A stretch of DNA of 64,000 nt from Stagnihabitans sp038231395 (GTDB lineage Bacteria; Pseudomonadota; Alphaproteobacteria; Rhodobacterales; Rhodobacteraceae), in assembly GCA_038231395.1 (NCBI GenBank), contig JBBRLL010000017.1, positions 14,839 to 78,838 of the forward strand, given 5' to 3'. A model generated the notes under the pieces. That model did not search any database and had not been told where the DNA came from. It was given only the letters and a program-made list of their open reading frames with translations. Below are positions 44,530 through 54,068 of this stretch, piece after piece; position 1 is the first letter of the stretch; each line of letters opens with the position of its first letter. Position numbers and translations under genes: made by a program.

Positions 44530-45951
44530 ATGCGACTGACCTCTTTGACCCAAGTGCCCGCGGCTTTGCGTCCTGGCTATGATCCGGCCCGGCATGGCAT
44601 CGGCATTGTTCATTTGGGTCTTGGCGCGTTTCACAAGGCGCATCAGGCGGCTTTGACCGATCTTGCGCTGGCCGCCTCGGGCGGGGATTGGCGGATTTTG
44701 GGCGTCTCGCTGCGGTCGATGCGGGTGGTGGATGAAATCGCCCCGCAGAACGGGCTTTACACGTTGATCGAGCGGGAAACGGCCACCCGGGCCCATGTCG
44801 TCGGTTCTATCGCCGGGGCGCTGTGTTCGGCGGGCGATCCCGGCCCGGTGTTGGCCGCGATGGCCCTGCCTTCTTGCCGGATTGTCAGTCTGACGGTGAC
44901 CGAAAAGGCTTACGGCCTGAACCGCGCGACAGGGACCTGTGACCCGGCCCATCCGGCTGTCGCAGCCGATCTGGCCAACCCCAACCACCCGCAAGGCGTA
45001 TTGGGCCTCTTGACCGCGGCGTTGCGTCTGCGGCGCGATGCCGGAACCGCGCCCTTCACGGTGCTGTGCTGCGACAACCTGCCGGACAACGGCGCGCTTC
45101 TGCGCGACGCAGTTGTGGATTTTGCAGGCCGGCTGTCGCCCGATCTGGCCGGTTGGATCGCGCAAAACGTGGCCTTTCCCTCCGCGATGGTGGACCGCAT
45201 TACACCGGCTGCGACGCCGCAAACCCTCGCCGACGCCGCAGATCTGACCGGCTGCACCGACCTTGCCGCTGTTGAGACTGAACCCTTCTGCCAATGGGTG
45301 ATCGAGGATCATTTCCCGCTTGGCCGCCCTGACTGGGAAGCCGCTGGCGTGATCTTTGTCACCGATGTGGCGCCCTATGAGGCGATGAAGCTGCGGATGC
45401 TGAACGGCACGCATTCCATGCTGGCCTATGCAGGCTTTCATTCCGGGCACCAATATGTGCGTGACGCAATGGCCGACCCTGCACTTGCGGCCTTGGTTCG
45501 ACGCCACTTTTCGGCCGCGCGTTCCACCTTGGCACCGATGGCGGGCTTTGACGCTGGCCGCTATGCCGACGATCTGGCAACCCGGTTTGAAAACCCATCC
45601 ATCGCCCACCAGACCTTTCAGATCGCCATGGATGGCTCTGAAAAGATGCCGCAACGTATCTTTTCGGCTGTCTCCAAGGCGCAAGACCTGCGTCCCTTCG
45701 CCTTTGCGACGGCAGCATGGTTGCGCCATGTCAGTGGCAGCACGCACGACTGCCCGGCCTATGAACTGCGCGACCCGCGCGCGACTTTGCTGTTGGCAGC
45801 GGCCAAAGACCAGACCGCCGCAGGTATATATGACGGAGTGTCCCGGATCGTTTCGATCCCGGAAGTGCTGCGCGCCCAGACGATCTCCATCTTGCACGAA
45901 ATGCTGATCCGTCCGATGTCCGAAGTCCTGACTGAAGAGGCCGCAAGGTGA
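44530..45951 (+). CDS. uxuB: mannitol dehydrogenase family protein, probable fructuronate reductase
   Basis: A 473-aa NAD-dependent polyol/uronate dehydrogenase. N-terminal GIVHLGLGAFHKAHQA is the fructuronate reductase style nucleotide site; the C-terminal domain has the catalytic Lys-Asn pair in MKLRMLNGTHSMLAY. The adjacent gene is a KDG kinase, coupled by a GTGA overlap, which favours reduction of fructuronate to mannonate over mannitol oxidation. Mannonate dehydratase is not in the window. D-mannitol dehydrogenase remains possible. Confidence 0.85.
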   Translation: MRLTSLTQVPAALRPGYDPARHGIGIVHLGLGAFHKAHQAALTDLALAASGGDWRILGVSLRSMRVVDEIAPQNGLYTLIERETATRAHVVGSIAGALCSAGDPGPVLAAMALPSCRIVSLTVTEKAYGLNRATGTCDPAHPAVAADLANPNHPQGVLGLLTAALRLRRDAGTAPFTVLCCDNLPDNGALLRDAVVDFAGRLSPDLAGWIAQNVAFPSAMVDRITPAATPQTLADAADLTGCTDLAAVETEPFCQWVIEDHFPLGRPDWEAAGVIFVTDVAPYEAMKLRMLNGTHSMLAYAGFHSGHQYVRDAMADPALAALVRRHFSAARSTLAPMAGFDAGRYADDLATRFENPSIAHQTFQIAMDGSEKMPQRIFSAVSKAQDLRPFAFATAAWLRHVSGSTHDCPAYELRDPRATLLLAAAKDQTAAGIYDGVSRIVSIPEVLRAQTISILHEMLIRPMSEVLTEEAAR

Positions 45952-46862
45952 AGCGTCTTCTTGCCGTCGGCGAATGCATGATAGAGCTTTCTGGCGCGGG
46001 CGATGACCTTTGGCGGCTGGGGGTGGCGGGTGATACACTCAACACCGCTTGGTATGCCCGCGCGGCCTTGCCAGACGGTTGGTCGGTTGACTATCTGACC
46101 GCCGTGGGGACTGACCCCTTTTCGGACCGCGCCGTGGCTTTTCTGACTGCAAACCACATCGGCACCCGGCATATCCAGCGCCATCCGACCCGCAGCATCG
46201 GCCTTTATGCCATCTCTTTGACAAAGGGCGAGCGCAGCTTTTCTTATTGGCGCGATGCCTCGGCCGCGCGCACCTTGGCCGATGACCCGGCCCGTCTGGC
46301 AATTGCGCTGGCAGAGGCGGACGTGATCCATCTGTCTGGCATCACTTTGGCAATCCTGTCGCCCGAGGCGAGAGCCAATCTGATCTTTCAACTGGCCGCT
46401 CAACGGCAACGCGGCGCATTGACCGTGCTTGACCCCAACCACCGGCCCCGGCTTTGGAGCGATGACGAAACCGCGCGGTCGGTGATTTCAGCGGCGGCAA
46501 AAGCCTGCGCGCTGATCCTGCCCAGCTTTGACGATGAACAAGCGCTGTTCGGCGATGGCACGCCAGAGGCGACGCTGGCGCGTTACGACGCCCTTGGAGC
46601 CGATACGGTTGTGGTGAAGAACGGGGCGAAAGGTCCGGTTGCGCGGCATCTTGGCCAGGAAATTGCCGTCTCAGGTTTGCCCATGGTCACACCCCTTGAC
46701 ACGACCGGCGCCGGAGACAGCTTCAACGGCGCGTTTCTGGCCAGCTTTTTACAAGGCCATTCCTGCGAAACCGCCATGCGCGTCGGTCATGCCATGGCTT
46801 GCCGGGTCGTTCGCCACCCCGGCGCGCTGATCCCGATGGCACAGTTGGCGGAGCCTTCTTAG
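45948..46862 (+). CDS. kdgK: 2-dehydro-3-deoxygluconokinase (KDG kinase)
   Basis: PfkB-family sugar kinase of 304 aa that phosphorylates 2-keto-3-deoxygluconate, leading to pyruvate and glyceraldehyde-3-phosphate. Start LLAVGECMIELS with GDTLNTAWY and the C-terminal signature DTTGAGDSFNGAF, whose Asp is the catalytic base. GTG 45948 overlaps the preceding stop by 4 nt. Together with the previous gene this is the lower hexuronate pathway. Confidence 0.92.
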   Translation: MKRLLAVGECMIELSGAGDDLWRLGVAGDTLNTAWYARAALPDGWSVDYLTAVGTDPFSDRAVAFLTANHIGTRHIQRHPTRSIGLYAISLTKGERSFSYWRDASAARTLADDPARLAIALAEADVIHLSGITLAILSPEARANLIFQLAAQRQRGALTVLDPNHRPRLWSDDETARSVISAAAKACALILPSFDDEQALFGDGTPEATLARYDALGADTVVVKNGAKGPVARHLGQEIAVSGLPMVTPLDTTGAGDSFNGAFLASFLQGHSCETAMRVGHAMACRVVRHPGALIPMAQLAEPS

Positions 46863-46948
46863 CAACCATCCGGCTTGACGCTGCTTCGTCGCCTGACAGT
46901 CAGTCATCCGGCAATGACGTTTTTGCTGCAATCATCAGGATCTATGCC

Positions 46949-47866
46949 ATGGCCCTTCCACGATCTTTGCGCCCTTCCAACCAAGCCCGGCGTCTTTTGC
47001 CGCGACAGCGCAGTGAGTTGGTGGTGATCCACCGCGATGGCAGCGGCGCGCAGGTGATCTATGACACCGCCGAACTGATCGAAGCCCCAAACTGGACGCC
47101 GGACGGTCACTGGCTGGTTTACAACGCCGATGGCCGTTTGTTCCGCATCTCACCCGATGGTCAGGACGGGCCGCACCGGATCAACTCCGCCCCGATCGAG
47201 GATTTGAACAACGACCATGTGATCTCACCGGATGGAACGCTGGTTTACGTCAGCGCCAACGACGGGCATCTTTACGTCTTGCCCCTCACGGGCGGCGTAC
47301 CAGAACGCGTCTCGAACCCGAAAGACCCGGCACGCAGGTTCAAATACTACCTGCACGGCATCTCTTCGGATGGCAAAACCTTGGCTTATGTCGGGCTGGA
47401 GCACGAGGCGGGGCACGTCGTGACCCGAATTTGCACGATTCCTTCGGCGGGCGGTGACGATAGGTTGTTGACCGATGGCAGCTGCCCGGTCGATGGCCCG
47501 GAGTTTTCAGCCGATGGCGCTTGGGTCTATTTCAACTCTGAAGCGGGGGGCCGCTGTCCCGGCGACGCGCAGATTTTCCGCATGCGTCCCGATGGCAGCG
47601 GCGTGCAGCAATTGACCCATGGCCCCCGCGTGAACTGGTTTCCGCATCCAGCACCGGATGGCGAGATTTACGCCTATATCAGCTTTCCCGAGGGCACCCT
47701 TGGCCATCCGTCCGACAAAGCCGTGATCCTGCGGACGATGGACCCGGACGGATCGGTCATCCGCGATCTTGACAGCTTCAACGGCGGGCAGGGTACGATC
47801 AACGTCAACTCTTGGGCGCCGGACTCGCGGCGGCTGGCCTATGTGCGCTATCCGATTGGCGATTAG
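46949..47866 (+). CDS. TolB-like / PD40 beta-propeller protein
   Basis: A 305-aa protein with at least five PD40-type repeats (for example NWTPDGHWLVY, VISPDGTLVYVS, EFSADGAWVYFNS, HPAPDGEIYAYIS, SWAPDSRRLAYV), so a six- or seven-blade propeller. There is no signal peptide from ATG 46949, so it is predicted to be cytosolic, unlike TolB. It follows kdgK closely; oligogalacturonide lyases are also cytosolic propellers of this kind, so a role in uronide breakdown is a guess. The open frame runs back to 46799 but the upstream part overlaps kdgK. Confidence 0.75.
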   Translation: MALPRSLRPSNQARRLLPRQRSELVVIHRDGSGAQVIYDTAELIEAPNWTPDGHWLVYNADGRLFRISPDGQDGPHRINSAPIEDLNNDHVISPDGTLVYVSANDGHLYVLPLTGGVPERVSNPKDPARRFKYYLHGISSDGKTLAYVGLEHEAGHVVTRICTIPSAGGDDRLLTDGSCPVDGPEFSADGAWVYFNSEAGGRCPGDAQIFRMRPDGSGVQQLTHGPRVNWFPHPAPDGEIYAYISFPEGTLGHPSDKAVILRTMDPDGSVIRDLDSFNGGQGTINVNSWAPDSRRLAYVRYPIGD

Positions 47867-47995
47867 CGCACGGGCTGCATCGGGCTGGTCCCGTTGAAAA
47901 GACGATTTCCTGGGCCGGGAAGTTACGGCTCAGTAAGGTTTGGCGGTTAGCTTTGCGGGAACGACCCAAGAACTGGGCCGAACAGGGGAAAACCC

Positions 47996-48691
47996 GTGAA
48001 GATTTCGTCCATGGCCAGAACGGCTGCACGTGTGGTGTTGCTGACGTTTCAGATTTTGACGTCGCAAAGGGTTGAGGCTGCGGTTGATCCCGCGCAGTCG
48101 TGTGACCGGGCTGCCGCGCAGGCTGCGAAGGTGGTGGGCGTGCCGATTGATATCCTTCTCGCGATTTCGCGGGTTGAGACGGGCCGACGCCTTGATGGGT
48201 CATTCGGACCTTGGCCGTGGACCATCAATGCGGACGGCAAAGGCACGTTCTACGACTCCAAGACAGCCGCGATAACTGCTGCGGAAACTCATCAGGCGGA
48301 TGGCACCGGAACCTTCGACATCGGTTGCTTTCAGTTGAATATCCGCTGGCATGGCAAAGCCTTCGCGTCGTTTGATGACATGTTTGACCCAGTGAAAAAT
48401 GCAACCTACGCCGCCCAGTTTTTGCAGTCGCTTTACCAGGAGACGGGGAATTGGTCGGATGCGGTGGCGGCCTATCACTCCCGCACGCCGGATCTGGCGC
48501 AGACCTACCTCAATCAGGTGAAGGCCGTCCTTTCCGGCCCGGATGCCGGACCTGCACTGGCGACGGCTGCGTCCGAACCTGCCCTGCGTGAGAACAGCTT
48601 TCCATTGCTGCAGGCCGGTGCCGAAGGCGGTTTTGGTTCCATAGTTCCGTTGGTCGGGGCCAGAGGGCCGATTATCGGAGGAAACTCTTAG
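47996..48691 (+). CDS. lytic transglycosylase (SLT domain), flagellar cluster
   Basis: A 231-aa exported muramidase. The N-terminus has a signal-like segment (ARTAARVVLLTFQILTSQRVEA), followed by an SLT domain with catalytic Glu in LLAISRVETG, the GCFQLNIRWHG motif and AVAAYHSRTP. GTG 47996 has GGGG 7 nt upstream. The stop overlaps the flhA start, so it belongs to the flagellar operon and likely opens peptidoglycan for the rod or the export apparatus. Confidence 0.87.
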   Translation: MKISSMARTAARVVLLTFQILTSQRVEAAVDPAQSCDRAAAQAAKVVGVPIDILLAISRVETGRRLDGSFGPWPWTINADGKGTFYDSKTAAITAAETHQADGTGTFDIGCFQLNIRWHGKAFASFDDMFDPVKNATYAAQFLQSLYQETGNWSDAVAAYHSRTPDLAQTYLNQVKAVLSGPDAGPALATAASEPALRENSFPLLQAGAEGGFGSIVPLVGARGPIIGGNS

Positions 48692-50769
48692 TGAACGGAT
48701 TCAAGATCGACCCGGCAGTTTTGTTTCGCCCGACCATTCTATTGGCCCTCGCCCTGATGGGCGTCATTCTGATGATGGTTTTGCCGGTTCCGGCCTGGGT
48801 TCTGGATATTGGCCTTGCCCTGTCGTTCGCGCTGGCGATCCTGATGCTGACCGTGACGCTGTTCATCGAAAGACCATTGGAATTCTCGGCGTTCCCGACG
48901 ATTTTGCTCGCCTCCCTGATGCTGCGCCTGTCGTTGAACGTGTCGTCGACCAAGCTGATCATTGGAAAGGGTCACACCGGAACCGGCGCCGCAGGTCACG
49001 TGATCCAAGGCTTTGCCGAGTTCATTATGGGCGGTAACCTTCTGCAAGGCATCGTGATTTTCCTTGTTTTGCTGATCGTGAACTTTGTGGTCATCACCAA
49101 AGGTGCGGGCCGGATGGCCGAAGTTGGCGCGCGGTTTGCCTTGGACGGCATGCCCGGCAAACAGCTTGCCATTGACGCTGATATGGCAGCGGGTGCCATC
49201 ACCCACACCGAGGCGAAAATCAGACGCGAAAAGGAGCTTGCCGAAACCAACTTCTTCGGATCACTGGACGGCGCCTCGAAATTCGTCAAAGGCGATGCCG
49301 TCGCCGGTTTGATGATCACCGGGCTGAACATCGTGATGGGCCTGATCATGGGCGTCTTTGTCCACGGCATGCCAGTGGCGAAGGCCTTTGAAACCTATGC
49401 GATATTGACTGTTGGGGATGGTCTGGTCAGCCAGATTCCGGACGTGATCATTTCGGTCGGTGCAGCGCTTCTGCTGGCCAGAGGCGGGGCTGTCGGGGCA
49501 ACCGACATCTCGTTCTTTGCGCAACTGGGGCGGTATCCCGGCGCATTGGGGACGGTGGCCTTGCTGATGGCGTTGATAGCGCTGGTGCCGGGAATGCCGT
49601 TCTTCCCCTTCATGTTGGGTGCGGTGGCCTTGGTTGCAGCCGCATGGCGCGCCCACAAACGCAGCTTGACGGCCCCGGTCGCGGCCCCGGTTGCCTCAAA
49701 AGAGCATACCAAGAAATCCATCGGTGATATCCTCGACTTTGACGAAATTCACATCGAATTTGCGCAAAATCTGGTTTCGATGGTGTTGGATCCGGCGACC
49801 GGCCTGGACGCGCGGATTGCCAATATGCGCAACCATGTCGCATCGCATTTCGGGCTGATCCTGCCAGAGATCCGCTTGACGGATGAGGCCACCCTGAACC
49901 CCGGAACCTATGCGATCCGCCTGCAAGGGGTTGAAAAGGTGCGCAACAAACTGCTGCCGGATCGTGCGCTTGTATTGCTGGGCGATGGCGTGACGGCGCC
50001 GGAAGGCATTGACGTCAAAGAGCCGGTTTACGGTGCTCCAGCACGCTGGATCAGGCCCGATTTGCAGGAGGACGCGGTTTTTGCCGGGCTGACGGTGGTG
50101 TCTCCTCCAGAAGTTCTGGCCACGCATTTGCTGGAGGTGATCAAAGCCAACCTGGCGCGACTGTTGTCGCTGCGCGGTCTGCGGCGCTTGCTGGAAGAGT
50201 TTACCAAGGTTTCCGACCCTGTTCGCGCCGAGCAAAACAAGCGGCTGTTGGATGAACTTGTCCCGGACAAAGTGCCGGTCGATACGCTTTTGACGGTGCT
50301 GCGCCTGCTGCTGGAAGAGCGTGTTTCCATCCGGAACCTGCCCTTGATCCTGGATGCGGTCGCCGAAGCGCGCAGCTTGCCCACGCCTGAGGCGATTTGC
50401 GAACACGTGCGCCAGCGCCTTGGCTTTCAATTGGTGGCCGAGTTGCGCCGGGCTGACGGAACAATTCCGCTTATCCAACTTTCGCCCGAGTGGGAAAAGA
50501 CCTTTGCCGCGCATCAGATCGACGGGGACCGCGGGCAACGCGACGTGGCATTGCCACCGGATCAATTCAGCAGACTGGCCAATGGCCTAGCCGAAAATCT
50601 GAACAAGGCCGCCGAAAGCGGAACCTTTCCCGCTTTGGTCACCTCGACCCTTCGCAGGCGCTTTTTACGGACAGTCGCCGGAGCGAAAGGCCTTTCCGTC
50701 CCGGTTTTGTCCTATGAAGAGATCGGGATGGAAGCGCGGCCGGCCTTGGTGGGTGTGGTTCCGGTATGA
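48691..50769 (+). CDS. flhA: flagellar biosynthesis protein FlhA
   Basis: Export-gate protein of the flagellar type III system, 692 aa. N-terminal half has about eight helices and the FHIPEP signature (RFALDGMPGKQLAIDADM, about residue 150); the C-terminal ~340 residues form the cytosolic ring domain that binds chaperone-substrate complexes. GTG 48691 is preceded by GGAGG 9 nt away and overlaps the upstream stop. Followed directly by fliR. Confidence 0.97.
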   Translation: MNGFKIDPAVLFRPTILLALALMGVILMMVLPVPAWVLDIGLALSFALAILMLTVTLFIERPLEFSAFPTILLASLMLRLSLNVSSTKLIIGKGHTGTGAAGHVIQGFAEFIMGGNLLQGIVIFLVLLIVNFVVITKGAGRMAEVGARFALDGMPGKQLAIDADMAAGAITHTEAKIRREKELAETNFFGSLDGASKFVKGDAVAGLMITGLNIVMGLIMGVFVHGMPVAKAFETYAILTVGDGLVSQIPDVIISVGAALLLARGGAVGATDISFFAQLGRYPGALGTVALLMALIALVPGMPFFPFMLGAVALVAAAWRAHKRSLTAPVAAPVASKEHTKKSIGDILDFDEIHIEFAQNLVSMVLDPATGLDARIANMRNHVASHFGLILPEIRLTDEATLNPGTYAIRLQGVEKVRNKLLPDRALVLLGDGVTAPEGIDVKEPVYGAPARWIRPDLQEDAVFAGLTVVSPPEVLATHLLEVIKANLARLLSLRGLRRLLEEFTKVSDPVRAEQNKRLLDELVPDKVPVDTLLTVLRLLLEERVSIRNLPLILDAVAEARSLPTPEAICEHVRQRLGFQLVAELRRADGTIPLIQLSPEWEKTFAAHQIDGDRGQRDVALPPDQFSRLANGLAENLNKAAESGTFPALVTSTLRRRFLRTVAGAKGLSVPVLSYEEIGMEARPALVGVVPV

Positions 50770-51542
50770 ATGAGCTATTAGCGCAACTGACGCGATTTTC
50801 CGGCTTCACGCAGGCGTGGATCTGGGTGGCGGTGCTGGTCTTTTTGCGGGTCAGTGCCGCGGTTTCCCTGATGCCGGCTTTTGGCGAACAGGTCGTGCCG
50901 CAGCGCGTTCGACTGGTCCTCGCGCTGGCGTTGTCCGCCATCGTGCTTCCGGCGGTCGGGACGCGGTTGCAGACCGTAACCTCGATTCCCATGGCCGCTG
51001 CCGAAGAGGTTCTTGCCGGACTGGCCCTTGGCATCAGCATGCGGCTTTTCATTCTGGCCATGCAAACGGCCGGGATGATCATTGCCCAAACCACCTCTTT
51101 GTCGCAGCTGTTTGGCGGTGCTACGCCAGAGCCTCAGCCGGCGATCGGCAACCTTTTGACGATGGCCACCATAGCACTCGCCGTGCGGTCAAACCTGCAT
51201 GTCAAGGCGGCAAGCCTGCTTATCCTGTCTTACGACTTTCTGCCGGCCGGACATTTTCCAAGCGCATCCGACTTTGCAAGCTGGGGCTTGCTGCGGGTAG
51301 AGCAGGGCACAATTCTGGCCTTTTCTCTGGCCGCCCCCTTCGTCATTGCCTCGGTCATCTACAACCTTGCTTTGGGGGTGATCAACCGCGCCATGCCGCA
51401 GATGCCAGTGTCACTTGTTGGGGCACCGCTTCTGACCGGTGGCGCCCTCGTCCTGATGGCGATCATCGTTCCGCTTGTCCTTGCGATCGGCATGCAAACA
51501 TTTGACGCATTTCTTGCCAATCCGGAGAGGTTTTCTCCGTGA
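50766..51542 (+). CDS. fliR: flagellar biosynthetic protein FliR
   Basis: A 258-aa export-gate component with about six helices; typical FliR blocks AGMIIAQTTSLSQLFGG and LALGVINRAMPQMPVSLVGAP. Starts at an ATGA overlap with flhA and ends in a GTGA overlap with flhB, so the three genes are translationally coupled. Confidence 0.96.
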   Translation: MNELLAQLTRFSGFTQAWIWVAVLVFLRVSAAVSLMPAFGEQVVPQRVRLVLALALSAIVLPAVGTRLQTVTSIPMAAAEEVLAGLALGISMRLFILAMQTAGMIIAQTTSLSQLFGGATPEPQPAIGNLLTMATIALAVRSNLHVKAASLLILSYDFLPAGHFPSASDFASWGLLRVEQGTILAFSLAAPFVIASVIYNLALGVINRAMPQMPVSLVGAPLLTGGALVLMAIIVPLVLAIGMQTFDAFLANPERFSP

Positions 51543-52624
51543 GTGAGGCGGATGACGATACCGAAAAGTCCTACGCTCCATCGCAAAAGAAGCTGGATGA
51601 CGCGCGCAAACGGGGGGATGTCCCCCGATCGGCTGACCTGACCACGGCTGCTGTTTACGGCGGAGTCGTCTTGTCCATAGCCCTCGCTGGCAATTTTGCA
51701 GTCAACAGTCTGGGAACCGCCGCGACCGGGCTGATCGAACAATCGGACCGCGTGGGAAAGTTGCTGGTGACATCGGCGCGTGCCCCGATGATGGGGCTTT
51801 TGATGAGCTTTGGCCTTCCAGCCTTGCCGTTTTTGGTGCTGCCGATGGGGGCTGCCATTGCGTCAATTGCCGTGCAACGCGGCTTTACTGTCTCTGCAGA
51901 ACGCATCATGCCGAAATTGTCGCGCATCTCTCCCCTCAAAGCATTGGGTCAAAAATTTGGCCGCGACGGGCTGTTTTCCTTTGGCAAGAGCTTGCTGAAA
52001 ATTACCGTGGTTTGCGTGCTGTCCATGGTGCTGATCCAGACCTATGCCAATTCGGTCCTGATGAGCCCGCGGCTTTCGGCGGGGCAATCCGGCCTTCTCA
52101 TGGCTGAAATCGTCCGCCAATTCTTGTTTTTGGCCTTTCTGTCCAGTCTCGGCTTTGGCGTGATCGACTACGGGTGGCAATGGCTGCAACATCGACGCCG
52201 CAACATGATGAGCCGGCAAGAGATGGTGGAAGAGCAACGCGAAAGCGAAGGCGACCCGCATATGAAGGGCCACCGCCGACAAAAGGGGCGAGAGATTGCT
52301 TTGGCCCAGATGTTGCAGGATGTCGCCAAGGCCGATGTGGTGGTGGTCAACCCGACGCACTACGCCGTTGCCCTCAAATGGCGGCGCGGCGACAAATCTG
52401 CACCGATCTGTCTGGCCAAGGGTGTTGACGATATTGCCGCACGGATTAGGGAGAAAGCATCTGAAGCCGGGGTGCCGCTGCACCGTGATCCGGCCACCGC
52501 GCGCGCAATTTATGCGAGTGTAGAGGTTGGTGATCCGATCCGGCCCGAACATTTCAAAACTGTCGCCTCCGCCATCCGGTTTGCTGAAGCAATGCGCAAA
52601 CGCGCGAAAGCCAGGCAGTCATGA
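51539..52624 (+). CDS. flhB: flagellar biosynthesis protein FlhB
   Basis: Substrate-specificity switch of the flagellar export gate, 361 aa. N-terminal SYAPSQKKLDDARKRGDVP, four helices, then the cytosolic domain with the autocleavage site NPTH in VVVNPTHYAVALKW (about residue 266). GTG 51539 overlaps fliR. The stop overlaps the start of the small gene behind it. Confidence 0.97.
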   Translation: MSEADDDTEKSYAPSQKKLDDARKRGDVPRSADLTTAAVYGGVVLSIALAGNFAVNSLGTAATGLIEQSDRVGKLLVTSARAPMMGLLMSFGLPALPFLVLPMGAAIASIAVQRGFTVSAERIMPKLSRISPLKALGQKFGRDGLFSFGKSLLKITVVCVLSMVLIQTYANSVLMSPRLSAGQSGLLMAEIVRQFLFLAFLSSLGFGVIDYGWQWLQHRRRNMMSRQEMVEEQRESEGDPHMKGHRRQKGREIALAQMLQDVAKADVVVVNPTHYAVALKWRRGDKSAPICLAKGVDDIAARIREKASEAGVPLHRDPATARAIYASVEVGDPIRPEHFKTVASAIRFAEAMRKRAKARQS

Positions 52625-52953
52625 ACGATCCGGAAAAGTTGCGGCGGTTGGCGGAAATTAGCGGATTGCTGCTGGATACCAAGATGCTTGCCGTCGAACG
52701 GGCCGCGCGCGCCCGGCAGAACAGCCTTAATCTCCTTGCAGAGCTTAATCAGCCAGCCTCTCCAACCGATCTTCCGCCGGTTCTGGCTGCCGAAGTGTCG
52801 ATGCGTTATGAGCTATGGGCCGATCAACGGCGGTCAGAGATCAACCTTGTTCTGGCCCGACAGTCGGCAGAATGGGCCGAAGCAAGGCAAGAGGCCATGC
52901 AAGCCTTTGGACGCAATCAGGCGGTTCTCAAACTCGGGCAACAAAGGAAATAG
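52621..52953 (+). CDS. small hypothetical protein in the flagellar operon
   Basis: A 110-aa, charged, mostly helical protein with coiled-coil character (repeated ERAARARQ, ADQRRSEINLVLARQ, AEWAEARQEAMQ). It overlaps flhB by 4 nt, so it is made with the export gate. In size and helical nature it recalls FliJ-like or chaperone-type export proteins, but no motif is decisive. Function not assigned. Confidence 0.7.
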   Translation: MNDPEKLRRLAEISGLLLDTKMLAVERAARARQNSLNLLAELNQPASPTDLPPVLAAEVSMRYELWADQRRSEINLVLARQSAEWAEARQEAMQAFGRNQAVLKLGQQRK

Positions 52954-53000
52954 GTAAATCGAAAGCGCTGCTACCGTTGGCATTGTCCGCCCAGACCATA

Positions 53001-53030
53001 TGGCGATAACGTCTTGTGACGTCACCGCCA
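53001..53030 (+). other. Stem-loop downstream of the flagellar operon
   Basis: TGGCG pairs with CGCCA and, after a symmetric 3-nt internal loop, ACGTC pairs with GACGT around a TTGT tetraloop. It contains the palindrome GTGACGTCAC. No T run follows, so it is a possible 3' boundary or protein site rather than a clear terminator. The surrounding 52954-53134 gap has no gene. Confidence 0.4.
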
Positions 53031-53134
53031 AATCATGAAAGAAAGCGAAGGCAAATGCGATCTGCTTTGGGCAAGCCAATGCCCCGCGCTGATGGAATCA
53101 CTTTGGCAACACGCGATTCAACCCCGCGAAGCGT

Positions 53135-53908
53135 CTAGCGTGCGATCAGCACTTCGATGCCTCTGCGCTCGAACTCCCTCGCATCGGCGTCAGAGATGCC
53201 GTCGTCGGTGATGAACGCATGCACCACCTCCAACGCGCCGAGGCGGGTAAAGCTGGAGCGGTTGATTTTGGTGCTGTCGGCCACAAGATAAACCCGGGAA
53301 GCCGCCTTTATCATCGCCTCTTTCAGCTGAAGGTCGGCAAAAGACGGGTAGGTCAGGCCGGCATCCAGCGCCACGCCCGCCGTGGCCAGAAACAGCTTTC
53401 CGGCGAAGATGTTTCGGAAATACTCAACGGATTTGTCGCCGGACAGGGACAAGGTCGGCGCTTTGAATTGACCGCCCGGCATGTGGACCGCAAAGCCGGG
53501 CACGGCCCCCATGATGAGTGCGATGTTGAGCGCGTTGGTGATAATGGTCAGGTCATGTCGGCCGACCAATCGTGTTGCGATCTCTGTCGTTGTCGTCCCG
53601 GCGTCAAGGATCAGCGTTTCGCCATCCTTGACCAGACTGGCGGCCAACGCACCGATCTTGCGCTTTTTGTCCATGTTTTCCTGGTGATGCAGCGACAGCG
53701 TGCCGACTTGCGCGGGCACGGAATTTAGAAAAGCGCCGCCATGTTCGCGGGTGATTTGGCCTTCGGTTTCAAGCCGTTCCAGATCCTGACGGATCGTCGC
53801 ATCCGAGACACCAAACGCCGTCGCGAGGTCCCTGACCCTTGCGGCACCTTCTTCCTGGATCCACTCCAAAATACGACGACGACGCGGCTCGGACAGAAGA
53901 CCGACCAT
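53135..53908 (-). CDS. DeoR/GlpR family sugar-operon regulator
   Basis: A 257-aa repressor with a DeoR helix-turn-helix (RRRRILEWIQEEGAARVRDLA..., VSDATIRQDLERLETEG, residues ~5-60) and a DeoRC sugar-phosphate sensor domain (LILDAGTTTTEIA, ITNALNIA, FLATAGV). ATG 53908 gives the standard start; the frame extends to 54007 without family similarity. It is divergent from the isomerase gene, which it probably controls, with the ligand likely a phosphorylated sugar of the pathway. Confidence 0.92.
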   Translation of the reverse strand: MVGLLSEPRRRRILEWIQEEGAARVRDLATAFGVSDATIRQDLERLETEGQITREHGGAFLNSVPAQVGTLSLHHQENMDKKRKIGALAASLVKDGETLILDAGTTTTEIATRLVGRHDLTIITNALNIALIMGAVPGFAVHMPGGQFKAPTLSLSGDKSVEYFRNIFAGKLFLATAGVALDAGLTYPSFADLQLKEAMIKAASRVYLVADSTKINRSSFTRLGALEVVHAFITDDGISDADAREFERRGIEVLIAR

Positions 53909-54068
53909 GGTGCCATCACGCTCGACGCTAAGTTTTTGCTGCACGGCAGGCTCCGGGACTGATAGACCGAATGGAACGGTAACGCGGGGCAATAGGGAAA
54001 TTCGCACCCGGTGGCAACGTCAGCGGAATGGGACGTGCCGATGTGATAGTCATGCCCAAAACCTGATG

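Noticed and set aside
47939..47957. Sigma-54 promoter before the flagellar operon
   Set aside because: TTGGC and TTGC are present but the GG-to-GC spacing is 11 nt, one more than the strict 10 nt needed.
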